Translations under genes and position numbers: made by a program | Notes under the pieces: model-generated | Told to the model about the DNA's origin: nothing | What the model saw: the letters and a program-made list of their open reading frames with translations, nothing else | The model's database searches: none | In this document: positions 44,111 through 55,694 of the stretch, piece after piece | Layout: each line of letters starts with the position of its first letter | Position numbering within the stretch: position 1 is the stretch's first letter | Assembly (NCBI RefSeq): GCF_017873715.1 | Contig: NZ_JAGGKM010000001.1 | Span: forward strand, 434,001 to 498,000 | Length of the DNA stretch: 64,000 nt | Reading direction: 5' to 3' | Source: Cytobacillus luteolus | Lineage (GTDB): Bacteria > Bacillota > Bacilli > Bacillales > Bacillaceae_L

Positions 44111-45778
44111 ATGAAGCTTAAAAAGTCAGCTTGGCTACTATTATGTTTAACTTTAGTAATGTCATTATTCTTAGCTGCTTGTTCTGGTGATTCAACAGCA
44201 CCAGCTGAAACACCGAAAGAAGAAAAACCAAAAGAGGAAACTCCAAAAGAGGAACCTAAAGATACTAACGAACCACAATTCGGTGGAGATCTTATCGTAG
44301 GATCAATTGGTTCTCCTACATTATTCAACTCGTTATATTCTTCAGACAATTCAAGTGGTGAAATTGAAGGTTTCATCTATAATGGATTAGTTGGTGGGGA
44401 TACTGAATTCAATCCAGTTAACGACTTAGCATCAGACGTTCAAATGTCTGAAGATGGCTTAACATGGACAATTAAACTTCGTGACGATGTAAAATGGCAT
44501 GACGGTGAACAGTTTAATGCTGATGACGTTGTATTCACTTACAATGTACCATTACATGAAGACTATGATGGTCCTCGTAAATCAGCGTTCGAAGGTATTG
44601 AGAGTATCACTAAAGTAAGTGATTATGAAATTGTAATTAAACTTTCTAAAATTGATGCAACATTCGGCACAACTGGTTTAAGCTATGGTATCTTACCTGA
44701 GCATATCTTAGGAGCTGTACCTGTTGCAGAACTAGGTGAGCATGAATTCAACACAAAATCTCCTATCGGTACTGGTCCATTCAAATTTGCTGAGTGGAAA
44801 GATGGAGAGTATGTTAAAGTTGTTGCTAACGAAGACTACTATGAAGGTCGTCCTTACTTAGACTCTATCACTTATAAAATTGTTCCTGACCAAAATGCTT
44901 TACTTGCTCAGTTACAAGCTGGTGACGTTCACTACATTAACGTACCAGGAACTGATTTAGAAACAGTTAAAGAATTCCCTGGAATCAAGATTCAATCTGG
45001 TTTAGCTCTTTCTTATACTTACTTTGGAGTTAACCAATTACAAGATCGCTTTAAAGATGTAAGAGTACGTCAAGCATTCACTCATGCTCTTGACCGTGAA
45101 GGTATTGTTGAAGCTGTAATGAACGGTGATGGTGAAGTTGCACACGTTCCAGAATCACCATTATCATGGGCTTACAGTGATGATGTAACTAAGTTTGAAT
45201 ACAATCCAGAAAAAGCAAAACAACTTCTTGCTGAAGCTGGTTGGACAGATACTGACGGAGATGGCTGGTTAGATAAAGACGGAGAAAAATTATCTTTCAC
45301 TGTGAAAACAAACCAAGGTAACAAAATCCGTGAAGATATTGCTGTAGTTTTACAACAACAATTTAAAGAAATCGGTGTTGAAGCTATTCCTCAAATCGTT
45401 GAGTGGAGCGCATTCATCGAGCAAGTTACTGCACCAAACTGGGATTACGATGCTATGATTTTAGGTTGGGCATTATCAACATTCCCTGACCTATACGATA
45501 TTTTCCACAGCAGTCAAATGGAGCAAGGCTTAAACTTCACTCATTGGGATAATGCTGAAGCTAGTAAGCTAATGGAAGATGCTAGACAAATTCTAGATCG
45601 CGATGAGTACAAAAAAGCTTACGCACAAATTTATAAGATCGTATCAGAAGAACAACCATATACTTTCTTATACTATCCAAATGCACACTATGCAATGCCT
45701 GAGAACTTAGAAGGAAAAGAGTTCCATGCTAGAGCTGCTTTCTATGACATTAACAAATGGTGGTTCAAAACTGAATAA
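44111..45778 (+). CDS. Peptide-binding lipoprotein (second app-type operon, A)
   Basis: 555 residues from the ATG at 44111, seven bases after GGGGG; the frame extends 84 bases upstream but without signal-peptide logic. Lipobox FLAAC near Cys22, a PKEEKPKEETPKEEP linker, then a family 5 binding domain (WHDGEQFNADDVVFTYNV). It is diverged from AppA, which argues for different peptide preference. A hairpin terminator-like element lies just after it, which would make this protein more abundant than the permeases. Confidence 0.91.
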   Translation: MKLKKSAWLLLCLTLVMSLFLAACSGDSTAPAETPKEEKPKEETPKEEPKDTNEPQFGGDLIVGSIGSPTLFNSLYSSDNSSGEIEGFIYNGLVGGDTEFNPVNDLASDVQMSEDGLTWTIKLRDDVKWHDGEQFNADDVVFTYNVPLHEDYDGPRKSAFEGIESITKVSDYEIVIKLSKIDATFGTTGLSYGILPEHILGAVPVAELGEHEFNTKSPIGTGPFKFAEWKDGEYVKVVANEDYYEGRPYLDSITYKIVPDQNALLAQLQAGDVHYINVPGTDLETVKEFPGIKIQSGLALSYTYFGVNQLQDRFKDVRVRQAFTHALDREGIVEAVMNGDGEVAHVPESPLSWAYSDDVTKFEYNPEKAKQLLAEAGWTDTDGDGWLDKDGEKLSFTVKTNQGNKIREDIAVVLQQQFKEIGVEAIPQIVEWSAFIEQVTAPNWDYDAMILGWALSTFPDLYDIFHSSQMEQGLNFTHWDNAEASKLMEDARQILDRDEYKKAYAQIYKIVSEEQPYTFLYYPNAHYAMPENLEGKEFHARAAFYDINKWWFKTE

Positions 45779-45810
45779 TTTCTATTGATTATTCAAGAAA
45801 CAATAGAAGT

Positions 45811-45852
45811 AGAGGGGGAGGGGGGTTTCCCTTCCCTCTTTAATTAATTTTG
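45811..45852 (+). terminator. Intra-operon attenuator after the binding-protein gene
   Basis: GC-rich AGAGGG...CCCTCT hairpin with an internal GGGG/CCC pairing, then TTAATTAATTTT. It lies between the binding-protein and permease genes, so partial termination is likely. Confidence 0.7.
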
Positions 45853-45940
45853 AAAGTAAAACTAGAATAAATCGCTGATTTTTTTTAGTTACAACATACA
45901 TTAAGGAATTACTAAACTAGAGCTTAAAGGAGAATTAGCT

Positions 45941-46891
45941 ATGGTAACATATATCATTCGCCGTATAATAATGGCTATTCCCTTATTAATAGGAATTACC
46001 ATACTGTCTTTTGCTATTGTAAAAATGGCACCAGGTGGCGCAACTACCTTATTAATGGATCCGAATATTAAGCCAGCTGATTTAGAGAAGTTTTATGAAA
46101 AATATGGTTTAAATGATCCAATTCATATTCAATATGGAAAATGGTTAGGAAATATGGTTCAAGGTGATTTCGGTACATCTCTTGTTCGTAAAGGTACACC
46201 AGTTAGTGAAATGATTTTGAATCGATTACCTAATACCCTATTGTTAATGGGAGTATCAACCATTTTAGCGATTATCATTTCAATCCCTTTTGGGGTTTTA
46301 TCTGCAACAAAGCCATACTCTAAAACGGATTATACCGTTACAGTAACCTCCTTTTTGGGTCTAGCCACACCAAACTTTTGGCTAGGATTAGTTCTAATTA
46401 TGTTCTTTTCAGTGAAACTTGGCTGGTTTCCAACAGGTGGCACCCAGACTTTAAATGCTCCTTTTAGTATCTGGGATAGACTACATCACTTGGTACTCCC
46501 AGCATTCGTTCTTGCAACAGCCGATATGGCAGGTCTTACCCGATTTACTCGTACAAGTATGTTAGAAGTAGTAAAGCAAGACTATATGAGAACTGCACGT
46601 GCAAAGGGTTTTAAGGCTACAAAAGTTATCTACAAACATGGATTACGTAATGGGTTAATCCCAGTCATAACAATTTTCGGATTAATGCTACCAGGCTTTA
46701 TTGGTGGGTCTGTTATTGTAGAATCGGTATTTGGTTGGCCAGGAATCGGAAAGCTATTTATTGACTCTGCGTTCCAACGTGACTATCCGGTTATTATGGC
46801 ATTAACAGTTATCTCTGCAGTATTTGTAGTAATTGGAAATCTTATGGCGGACATTTTATATGCAATCTTTGATCCGCGGATTGAGTATTAA
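45941..46891 (+). CDS. Peptide ABC transporter permease (second app-type operon, B)
   Basis: 316 residues, six membrane helices, [15 protein letters not shown] near the N-terminus and EAA loop [23 protein letters not shown]. DppB/AppB type. AAGGAG lies before the ATG. It follows the intra-operon hairpin by about 90 bases. Confidence 0.92.
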   Translation: MVTYIIRRIIMAIPLLIGITILSFAIVKMAPGGATTLLMDPNIKPADLEKFYEKYGLNDPIHIQYGKWLGNMVQGDFGTSLVRKGTPVSEMILNRLPNTLLLMGVSTILAIIISIPFGVLSATKPYSKTDYTVTVTSFLGLATPNFWLGLVLIMFFSVKLGWFPTGGTQTLNAPFSIWDRLHHLVLPAFVLATADMAGLTRFTRTSMLEVVKQDYMRTARAKGFKATKVIYKHGLRNGLIPVITIFGLMLPGFIGGSVIVESVFGWPGIGKLFIDSAFQRDYPVIMALTVISAVFVVIGNLMADILYAIFDPRIEY

Positions 46892-46908
46892 GAAGGGGGA
46901 AGTTTTTG

Positions 46909-47826
46909 ATGTCACAAACTAATCTTACACCTAAAACTTCTAACGATGCTGCGTTAATCCATGCGGTTAGTAAAAAGCCAGACACGATGACAAAAATTAT
47001 ATTTTCTAAGTTTATGAAAAATAAGTTAGCGGTCATTGGTGGAATCTTTTTATTATTAATAATTGGTGCTGCTGTATTTGCTCCAGTATTAGCACCGTAT
47101 TCGTTCGAAGAACAAAGATTACTAGATAAATTAAAGCCACCTAGTAAGGAATACTTACTTGGAGCTGATAAGTTCGGTCGTGATATATTAACTCGTCTAC
47201 TTTATGGTGCGAGAGTATCACTATTAGTAGGATTTGCATCTGTATTTGGTGCAATTACTATTGGTACAATTATCGGATCTTTAGCTGGATATTTTGGAGG
47301 CATCATTGATGCGATATTAATGAGATTTGTTGATATTATTATATCAATTCCTCAGCTTTTCCTTTTAATTACTTTAGTTACAATTTTCCAACCTGGTGTT
47401 GATAAACTAATTCTTATCTTTGCTTTAACAAGTTGGACAACAACAGCACGTTTAGTTCGTGGGGAATTCCTATCTTTAAGAACACGTGAATTCGTTCTGG
47501 CGTCTAGAACGATTGGAACAAGAGCTTATAAAATTATCTTCTCTCATATACTACCAAATGCACTTGGTCCGATTATCGTTGCTGCAACATTACAGGTAGG
47601 TGGAGTAATCCTAGCCGAATCAGCTTTAAGTTATCTAGGATTAGGTATTCAACCACCAACTCCAAGCTGGGGAAATATGCTACAGGATGCACAGAACTTT
47701 ACAATCATGTTAAAAGCATGGTGGTATCCGTTATTCCCGGGATTACTGATTTTATTTACTGTATTATGTTTTAACTTTGTTGGTGATGGTCTACGAGATG
47801 CACTTGATCCAAAAGTTAACGATTAG
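46909..47826 (+). CDS. Peptide ABC transporter permease (second app-type operon, C)
   Basis: 305 residues, six membrane helices, [23 protein letters not shown] and the EAA-loop region [21 protein letters not shown]. The ATG at 46909 is preferred over a TTG three bases earlier; GGGGGAAG lies upstream. It ends the operon at a good terminator. Confidence 0.92.
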   Translation: MSQTNLTPKTSNDAALIHAVSKKPDTMTKIIFSKFMKNKLAVIGGIFLLLIIGAAVFAPVLAPYSFEEQRLLDKLKPPSKEYLLGADKFGRDILTRLLYGARVSLLVGFASVFGAITIGTIIGSLAGYFGGIIDAILMRFVDIIISIPQLFLLITLVTIFQPGVDKLILIFALTSWTTTARLVRGEFLSLRTREFVLASRTIGTRAYKIIFSHILPNALGPIIVAATLQVGGVILAESALSYLGLGIQPPTPSWGNMLQDAQNFTIMLKAWWYPLFPGLLILFTVLCFNFVGDGLRDALDPKVND

Positions 47827-47862
47827 AAAAAGTCAAGAGCCGATCTTGGCTTTTTCTTTTTG
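47827..47862 (+). terminator. Terminator of the second app-type operon
   Basis: AAAAAGTCAAGA/TCTTGGCTTTTT hairpin followed by CTTTTTG. Confidence 0.88.
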
Positions 47863-47997
47863 TTCAATTTCAATAATTTCATTCAATATTGAGTGTTACT
47901 CCGATTCGTTAGAACATATAGTGTAGTAAGTGGACAAGGTGGGGGAGATAATGGATGAGTAATTATAATCATCTATCATGTGTAGTTGGTGTTTTTT

Positions 47998-48216
47998 ATG
48001 ATTTTTAGGATGTTTGTTTTTTTGTTGGGATTTGGACTAGCTATTGCAGGGGGAATTAGTGCAATAGCTTATTTAAACTTATTAACAACAGGGCATGCAT
48101 TTACAGAATACATTCATTTCATTTCTCATAGGCCTGAATTTTACTTACTTCCCATAGGTTTCGTTTTAATTTGGACAAGTGTTTATGTACCATTCAAACG
48201 TAATAGCCACAAATAG
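47998..48216 (+). CDS. Small membrane protein (72 aa)
   Basis: 72 residues, starting MIFRMFVFLLGFGLAIAGG, with two membrane helices (about 3-27 and 50-68) and a basic tail FKRNSHK. Not recognised, though it resembles short DUF proteins of Bacillaceae. The ATG at 47998 lacks its own strong ribosome site. A well-placed GGGGGAGATA instead serves a 17-codon frame (47955-48008) ending 11 bases inside this gene, so translation may be coupled. Confidence 0.62.
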   Translation: MIFRMFVFLLGFGLAIAGGISAIAYLNLLTTGHAFTEYIHFISHRPEFYLLPIGFVLIWTSVYVPFKRNSHK

Positions 48217-48363
48217 ACTTTGAACGATATAATGATGTTTCTAGAAATTTATAAAAGATACAATATTAAAAAAGATCCTTTTACAATTTAAGAAGAATAT
48301 GGAATAAAAACTTTTCTTTCTGCCTATACTGTTGACAAACAGTTGTGAAGTGAGGGGTAGAAC

Positions 48364-49116
48364 ATGTTGTATCTTCATGATATTTGGGTAAATTGGTTTG
48401 AAGGTGAAGAGAACGGTTATAATGTTTGTCACTTCCACGAGTGGCGTAAAGATGATAGTGTTGAACTTCTAGATCAAGTCCCTTTACTTAAGGTAGATTC
48501 TCTTTTATTCGACTATATTGAGAATGATTTAATGGAATTACCGCAACAGCTCTTAGGTGATATTTTTCAAAAAGCATATGTACGAAAAAATCATGAACGG
48601 ATTCAACTAGATTATTGTTTCGTAGTAACCGATGGACAAGGTATTTTAGCTGTTGATACAATCGGGTATAATATCCCGATCCGTAAGAGTCGCTTGATAC
48701 CAAGACAAGAGCAGCTCGTATACGATATGGTGAGTGAACAAGAATCAATTCCATATAGCTTTGACCATATTCGTACGTCTACTGAAAAGGAATATCACAT
48801 TCTATCGCCTTCACCAGATGAAATGAAGGGGTTAACCAGAAAAGAAAGACAACTTAAACAGCTATTGTTTATGGCTCTTGATCAATTACAATCAACAAAA
48901 AATGCTGCGGAGATTCGCTATTGGTATACGGAATGGAATCCAAAGAAATATGAACCTATTCAAACAATGACTTTCGAAGAAGTTTGGCAGAATCTATACG
49001 AAGAAACAAGAAATGGTTGGTCTCCTAAACATATTCAATTATGTGAGAATTTAATTAAGGGACAGCCCTTTTTTGAAAAACTATGGGAATTAGAACAAGA
49101 AACAAAAGTAAATTAA
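48364..49116 (+). CDS. yjbA: YjbA (UPF0736)
   Basis: 250 residues starting [27 protein letters not shown], the conserved beginning of the Bacillus UPF0736/YjbA family. Soluble, of unknown function. The position after an app operon and before trpS matches B. subtilis. GAGGGG precedes the ATG. It ends at a bidirectional terminator. Confidence 0.9.
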   Translation: MLYLHDIWVNWFEGEENGYNVCHFHEWRKDDSVELLDQVPLLKVDSLLFDYIENDLMELPQQLLGDIFQKAYVRKNHERIQLDYCFVVTDGQGILAVDTIGYNIPIRKSRLIPRQEQLVYDMVSEQESIPYSFDHIRTSTEKEYHILSPSPDEMKGLTRKERQLKQLLFMALDQLQSTKNAAEIRYWYTEWNPKKYEPIQTMTFEEVWQNLYEETRNGWSPKHIQLCENLIKGQPFFEKLWELEQETKVN

Positions 49117-49130
49117 ACTGTACATAAGAA

Positions 49131-49166
49131 AAAGCAGTACCCTAGGATGGTAAGGGACTGCTTTTT
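49131..49166. terminator. Bidirectional terminator, yjbA and chemoreceptor
   Basis: AAAGCAGT-CCCT/AGGG-ACTGCTTT hairpin with T-runs on both strands. Confidence 0.88.
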
Positions 49167-49170
49167 TTAT

Positions 49171-51309
49171 TTAATCTTCTAATTTAAAACGTTCAACTGA
49201 TTTTTGTAAATCGGATGCCATATCTAATAAAGATTCTATGTGAGTGATTACTGAATTCATGTTACTAGATGTTTGTACTGATGCGGCTGCAACCTCTTCT
49301 GTGCTTGAAGTGGCATCGGTTGCTACATGAAGAGCCTCTTTAGACTTTTCTTGTATTTCTACAACATGCTCTGTTTGTTCTGATACTAGTTTATCCATTA
49401 ATTCAACAGAACCAAGAACAGAATCCATTGATTTAATAATTTCAAGTAAAGCTTGCTTTGCTTGTTCAGCTGACAGGCTTTCTTCTTTTGCTTGTTTTAT
49501 ACTACTACTCATTTTTTCATTCACAATTGCTATTGACCCAACTACATTATTAATAATAGTTTCAACTTCATTTGATGCCGCTCTACTCGCTTGAGCAAGT
49601 TTTCGTACTTCATCTGCTACAACAGCAAAGCCTTTACCATGTTCACCTGCACGTGCCGCCTCTATACTAGCATTAAGTGCAAGTAGATTTGTCTGATCAG
49701 CAATTTCACGGGATGTTTGTACAATATTTCGTATTTGATTTGTACGATCTTCTAGTACTTTAACTTCATTAGCAGAGTCTGAAGTCGAGCTTGCCAGATT
49801 TTGAACACCGTTTATTAGACTATCAAGTATTTGTTGGTTAGAGGCTATTGTCTTTTGGGTAAATACAGCTGTCTGTATCACTTCAGACTTCTGTTCATCT
49901 AATTTAGTAGCAATATTTAATAGAGTTGTTATTTTCTCATCATTGCTTTGGCTAATCGCCACCTGATTCTCAGCACCAAATGCAATTTGCTCAATCGCAG
50001 CATTTATTTCTTGAGATGCTGCAGCTACGTCTTCTGCAGTTTCTTTTAAGCGTTGTGAGGTGTTAAAAGTTAAACTTGAGGCATTTTTCGTTTGCGTTAC
50101 AATGCCTCTAAGGTTTGTAATCATACTATCAAATGATGTTGCAAGAGCACCGATTTCATCTTTCCGATGTATTTCAGTTAAAGTCGTTAAGTCTCCATTT
50201 GAAATACGATTTGAAGCAACTATTAGTTTATTAATAGGTGAAACTAATCTTCTAGAGAAGATAATCGAGAAGACTGTAACAGCAATAATTGATGCAAATA
50301 TAATTAAATATATAATTCGTTGAATATCAGAAATAGCTGCAAAAGCAACCTTTGTAGGAGTTTCTACAAACACTGCAAGTCCTAGATTATGATCATACGT
50401 ATATGAAGTAACTTGTTCATTGTTATTTTCATTTTTAAAGATTCCAGAACCATTTAATATTGAAGTTTCGGAGAAGTCTGTTTCTTCAATTTGACTTACC
50501 ATTTGTTTGATTCCTTCATGAGCTAAAAGGTTTAAGAAGTTGCCTTCTGCATCAACTTGTTCATTGAGCCAACTTTTATCATTTGTTGATACTAAAGAAC
50601 CATCCTTGGATACGATATACATTTTTTGTTCTGTACTTTGGTCAATGCCACTCGTAACTTCATTCCATAATGTATTCATATCTATATATGTACCAATAAT
50701 ACCAATTGGTCTATTTAATAAATCAGTAACAGAAACAGCTGTTTCAATATAATGCCTTGAGCCAATATAATTTTCACGTGATTCTACAGAACTAATATAA
50801 AGGTCATTCTCCATAACACTCGAATAAACTGCATCATCTTTACGATCACTAACAACTGACTTATAACCTTGACGCATCTGTTCCATGCCATCTTGACCTA
50901 TATGATAAATGTCGAGGAACTTCTTATTTGATCCCCGCATTTTAGCGTAGCCATTACTAATTTCTTGATCTGACTTTTGTTTAAGAGAATCTGACATTAA
51001 CTGTAATTCTTCAACCGTAGTATCTACATAGGTTTGGATGCTCTTGATCTGTGTTTCAGCAACCATAGTTGATTGTTGTCGAATACTTTGCTCCATGTTC
51101 TTTCCAATGTAAGGTGACACAATTGAACTAAGAATTACACCAAAAGCGGTAACAGAAATTATAAAAGCAATATTGATTTTAAAACCTATTGAATGTCTAT
51201 TTAGATTTAGTTTAGGTTTAAAACCATTTCTTGATTTTTGTAGTTTCTGTAGCTTCCGGGAACTGAATAAAGCTTTGATTTTTTTAAGGAAATATTCTGA
51301 CTTTTTCAT
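49171..51309 (-). CDS. Methyl-accepting chemotaxis protein (dCache type)
   Basis: 712 residues. A basic cytoplasmic N-tail (1-45) is followed by TM1 (about 46-66) and an extracellular double-Cache ligand domain (about 75-325). TM2 (about 332-352), HAMP (353-405) and the signalling coiled coil follow, with hairpin tip [23 protein letters not shown] and [13 protein letters not shown]. No C-terminal CheR-binding pentapeptide, normal for Bacillus. It senses an extracellular small molecule and signals to CheA. It is inserted between yjbA and trpS; the nearby peptide transporters make amino acids or peptides a reasonable guess only. The ATG follows GGGGG. Confidence 0.92.
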   Translation of the reverse strand: MKKSEYFLKKIKALFSSRKLQKLQKSRNGFKPKLNLNRHSIGFKINIAFIISVTAFGVILSSIVSPYIGKNMEQSIRQQSTMVAETQIKSIQTYVDTTVEELQLMSDSLKQKSDQEISNGYAKMRGSNKKFLDIYHIGQDGMEQMRQGYKSVVSDRKDDAVYSSVMENDLYISSVESRENYIGSRHYIETAVSVTDLLNRPIGIIGTYIDMNTLWNEVTSGIDQSTEQKMYIVSKDGSLVSTNDKSWLNEQVDAEGNFLNLLAHEGIKQMVSQIEETDFSETSILNGSGIFKNENNNEQVTSYTYDHNLGLAVFVETPTKVAFAAISDIQRIIYLIIFASIIAVTVFSIIFSRRLVSPINKLIVASNRISNGDLTTLTEIHRKDEIGALATSFDSMITNLRGIVTQTKNASSLTFNTSQRLKETAEDVAAASQEINAAIEQIAFGAENQVAISQSNDEKITTLLNIATKLDEQKSEVIQTAVFTQKTIASNQQILDSLINGVQNLASSTSDSANEVKVLEDRTNQIRNIVQTSREIADQTNLLALNASIEAARAGEHGKGFAVVADEVRKLAQASRAASNEVETIINNVVGSIAIVNEKMSSSIKQAKEESLSAEQAKQALLEIIKSMDSVLGSVELMDKLVSEQTEHVVEIQEKSKEALHVATDATSSTEEVAAASVQTSSNMNSVITHIESLLDMASDLQKSVERFKLED

Positions 51310-51389
51310 ATGTAACCCCCATCTTTCGAACTAGAATAAATTATACCACAGCTAGTTAGAAAGTTGGGGGAAATTGTCGAAATTATGTA

Positions 51390-51420
51390 GAAAAAGAGCG
51401 GGAATATTTACCCCAGCTCT
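51390..51420 (-). terminator. Terminator of trpS
   Basis: AGAGC-TGGG/CCC-GCTCT hairpin with a bulged base, followed by TTTTT on the minus strand. Confidence 0.82.
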
Positions 51421-51429
51421 GTTAAAATT

Positions 51430-52790
<1,361 letters not shown>

Positions 52791-52890
52791 ATAGTATATA
52801 CAATTCCTGGCAGAAATGCAATCTAAATTTGTTTAATTGTATGGCTTTTTTTCGCAAGATTCGGAGGGATTAAAAAATAGTTTCTTTAAA

Positions 52891-53076
52891 GAGTGATTGG
52901 AACGAAAGACACTTGACTCCTGCGGGACGTAGAGGAAAGGTCGAGACCCCACAGACGGTACGTCGAGGAGGCTCGACTTCCTCCCCAATGGGAATCCGTT
53001 CTTGAAAAAGCCGGCAGTTGGGCTTTTTCATGATTCCCCGCGGAAAGCAAGTGTCTGCAGTAGAAAGGAACGGTCC
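52891..53076 (+). repeat. Dispersed structured repeat, copy 2, carrying an insert
   Basis: Same element as at 3763: GACACTTGACTCCTGCGGG at the left and CGGAAAGCAAGTGTCTGCAG at the right. The inner helix GAGGAA-AG-GTCGAG/CTCGACTTCCTC differs from copy 1 by paired changes. A 53-base palindromic insert (52987-53039), flanked by CCCC, splits the right half. Confidence 0.85.
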
Positions 53077-53103
53077 AAGTTCAAATTAAAAAACATCTAG
53101 TTT

Positions 53104-53478
53104 TTACAAGTAGTAAAATAACAAACCAACTAACATGAGCACAAAAAGAATTAGTCCATTAAGAATAATAGGGGTTGTCTTCTTATATCTCAGCATTTCC
53201 GATGGAAGAGCCATTTGTTCTAAATCATCTTCCGCAAATACTTCAGTTCTAGAAAATTGCTTAGTAAAGCGTCTAAAACTATAAGTGATCCCATCAAAAA
53301 ATCCACCTTTGGCTACAAATAGTAACAAATATAACAATATAAAGAAACTAGAGATGAAAAATGTAAAGTTGATAAAAGAAAGTAGAGAGACAGTTTGACT
53401 ATACAAATAGGAGAGAAGACATATTACAAAGATTGAGATAATTACTAAGTATGATGTTTTTTTTAGTAATTGAATCAT
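53104..53478 (-). CDS. DUF3899 membrane protein (124 aa)
   Basis: 124 residues, three membrane segments (about 10-28, 35-56 and 103-123). The loop GGFFDGITYSFRRFTKQFS is characteristic of the DUF3899 family in Bacilli. Function unknown. The ATG at 53478 follows GGTGA. It lies between structured repeat copy 2 and the opp operon promoter region. Confidence 0.8.
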   Translation of the reverse strand: MIQLLKKTSYLVIISIFVICLLSYLYSQTVSLLSFINFTFFISSFFILLYLLLFVAKGGFFDGITYSFRRFTKQFSRTEVFAEDDLEQMALPSEMLRYKKTTPIILNGLILFVLMLVGLLFYYL

Positions 53479-53897
53479 TTTATCACCATTCCCGTATTAG
53501 GATTTTGTCTTTAGCACAAGATAAGCATAAGCTATTTTCAAAAGGTATGTTATAGCTAATAGTATAGTAAAGGAAAAGTGAGGTGTAAAAGGTGTAAATT
53601 TTCGTAATATAATTAATTTTGGATGTTTATTGCTTTACTAATATAATTTATTTTAGGTAAAAGATACATAAATATCCATATAAAGTAATTATTTTGTATA
53701 ATTTATGCAAAAAATCATAGACTAAACATAGGTATATAGTACTATTTTTAGTCATAAAACGCTTGTCTTAAAAGAGTTTCTAACATAAAAGACAAGTAAA
53801 ATCCATGCATATTGGATAATAAGTATGTATAATGATTTATGTTGGTGTTTTCACCAAAGAGATTTTCTGAAATATTAAAATGGGGAGGAAATTACTT
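53479..53897. other. Gene-free AT-rich region upstream of opp
   Basis: No plausible gene. It contains an inverted repeat CTTGTCTT/AAGACAAG (53762-53796) and a CodY-like site next to the oppA ribosome site (53861-53875). Confidence 0.6.
53861..53875 (+). promoter_or_regulatory. CodY-like box before oppA
   Basis: GATTTTCTGAAATAT matches 12 of 15 bases of AATTTTCWGAAAATT. It lies in the untranslated leader about 22 bases before the start codon. Confidence 0.5.
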
Positions 53898-55559
53898 ATG
53901 AACAGAGCAAAATTATTGCTATTGTTAGCATTCACACTTGTATTAAGTAGCTTTTTAGCTGCATGTGGTACAGCTGATGATGATGCTGGACAAGGTGGAG
54001 ACGCTCCAAAAGAGGACGTAGCTCAAATACTTAACATTCTAGAAACGGCTGAAATTCCTACAATGGATACTGTTATGGGAACAGATGCTGTTGCGTTTAA
54101 TGTAGCTAACCAAGTTTTTGAAGGTCTTTATAGATTAGATGAAAACAATGAAGCTACAGAAGGTATGGCAATTGACCATACTTTAAGTGAAGATGGAACT
54201 GTTTATACGTTTAATCTTCGTCAAGATGCAACATGGTCTAATGGAGACCCTGTTACAGCTAATGATTTCGTATTCGCTTGGAGACGTGCAGTTGATCCAG
54301 CAACTGGTTCAGAGTACGGTCCTTATATGATGAGTGGTGTAGTTGTAAATGCAACTCAAGTTGCTGAAGGTCAATTACCTCCAGATCAATTAGGTATTAA
54401 AGCAATTGATGACCATACTTTAGAGGTAACATTAGAACGTCCAGTTCCTTACTTTGATTCTTTGATGACGTTTCCTACATTCTATCCTCAAAATGAAAAG
54501 TTTGTAACAGAACAAGGCGATCAATACGCACTTGAAGCTGCAAACATGGTTTACAATGGTCCTTTTACTCTCTCAAGCTGGGAGCATGAAGTAGGCTGGA
54601 CTATGACTAAAAATCCTGATTATTGGGATGCTGATGTTGTAAGTCTTGAAACAATTAATGTAAAAGTAGTTAAAGATCCTGCAACTTCTGCAAATCTTTA
54701 CGACACTAATGCAGTTGATATCTCAGGAGCTTTATCTTCAGACTTTGTTGATAAATATAAAACACATGAAGATTTCATCAATTACGGAAATGCTGTTACT
54801 TTTTATTTTAAGTTTAACCAAACACGTAATCCTGCTTTAGCTAACGTAGATGTTCGTAAAGCGATCTCGATGGCAGTTGATGAGCAAGGTATTACAGATG
54901 TTATCCTTAACAATGGTTCAATTCCTGCAAATGGTTTAGTTCCTAGAAATTTTGTAATACACCCAGAAACAAAAGAAGACTTCCGTGAACACGGTGACTT
55001 TAATGCTTATAACGTAGAAGAAGCTAAAAAACATTGGCAACAAGCGTTAGATACTTTAGGTGTATCAGAAGTAACAATCGAAGTTCTTGGTGGAGACACT
55101 GAAACTTCAATTAAAATGCAAGATTTCATTAAAAACCAACTTGAAACAAATCTTGAAGGATTAACAATTAAACTTAAAAACGTACCATTTGCTCAACGTT
55201 TAGATCTTGATACTGCAATGGACTATGATGTTCAATTTGCTGGTTGGGGACCTGACTACCTAGATGCAATGTCATTTATGGACCTTTGGGTAACTGATGG
55301 TGGAAACAATAAAATGGGTTACTCAAATCCTGAGTATGACCGTTTAATCAAAGAAGCAAAAACAACTTTAGCAACTGATCCTGTGGCTCGCTTTGAAGCA
55401 ATGCAGGAAGCAGAGCGTATTCTATTGGAAGAGGATGCTGCAATTGGACCATTATACCAACGCGGTACAGCTCAATTAATGCAAGAATACGTTAAAAATG
55501 TTTATATCCACCCATTTGGTCCAGATTATAGCTACAAATGGACAAAAATTGAGAAATAA
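53898..55559 (+). CDS. oppA: Oligopeptide-binding lipoprotein OppA
   Basis: 553 residues from the ATG at 53898, nine bases after GGGGAGG. Lipobox SFLAAC, then an acidic linker and an OppA-type family 5 fold (LNILETAEIPTMDTVMGTDAV; TWSNGDPVTANDFVFAWRRAVDP). It closely resembles OppA of B. subtilis and heads an operon in the opp order A-B-C-D-F. It captures oligopeptides, including signalling peptides in Bacillus. A hairpin terminator follows it. Confidence 0.93.
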   Translation: MNRAKLLLLLAFTLVLSSFLAACGTADDDAGQGGDAPKEDVAQILNILETAEIPTMDTVMGTDAVAFNVANQVFEGLYRLDENNEATEGMAIDHTLSEDGTVYTFNLRQDATWSNGDPVTANDFVFAWRRAVDPATGSEYGPYMMSGVVVNATQVAEGQLPPDQLGIKAIDDHTLEVTLERPVPYFDSLMTFPTFYPQNEKFVTEQGDQYALEAANMVYNGPFTLSSWEHEVGWTMTKNPDYWDADVVSLETINVKVVKDPATSANLYDTNAVDISGALSSDFVDKYKTHEDFINYGNAVTFYFKFNQTRNPALANVDVRKAISMAVDEQGITDVILNNGSIPANGLVPRNFVIHPETKEDFREHGDFNAYNVEEAKKHWQQALDTLGVSEVTIEVLGGDTETSIKMQDFIKNQLETNLEGLTIKLKNVPFAQRLDLDTAMDYDVQFAGWGPDYLDAMSFMDLWVTDGGNNKMGYSNPEYDRLIKEAKTTLATDPVARFEAMQEAERILLEEDAAIGPLYQRGTAQLMQEYVKNVYIHPFGPDYSYKWTKIEK

Positions 55560-55592
55560 ATAAGATTAAGTGATTGATTAAAAGTGAATAAA

Positions 55593-55626
55593 AGAGAGTA
55601 TATTAAGTGCGATATACTCTCTTTTT
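55593..55626 (+). terminator. Intra-operon terminator after oppA
   Basis: Perfect AGAGAGTATAT/ATATACTCTCT hairpin followed by TTTTT, between oppA and oppB; partial read-through is needed for the rest of the operon. Confidence 0.85.
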
Positions 55627-55694
55627 CCAATTGTAAGAAATGTCGAACTTTGGCGAATATCAAAAATAAACTGATAATTTAGGAGGTGCATAAG

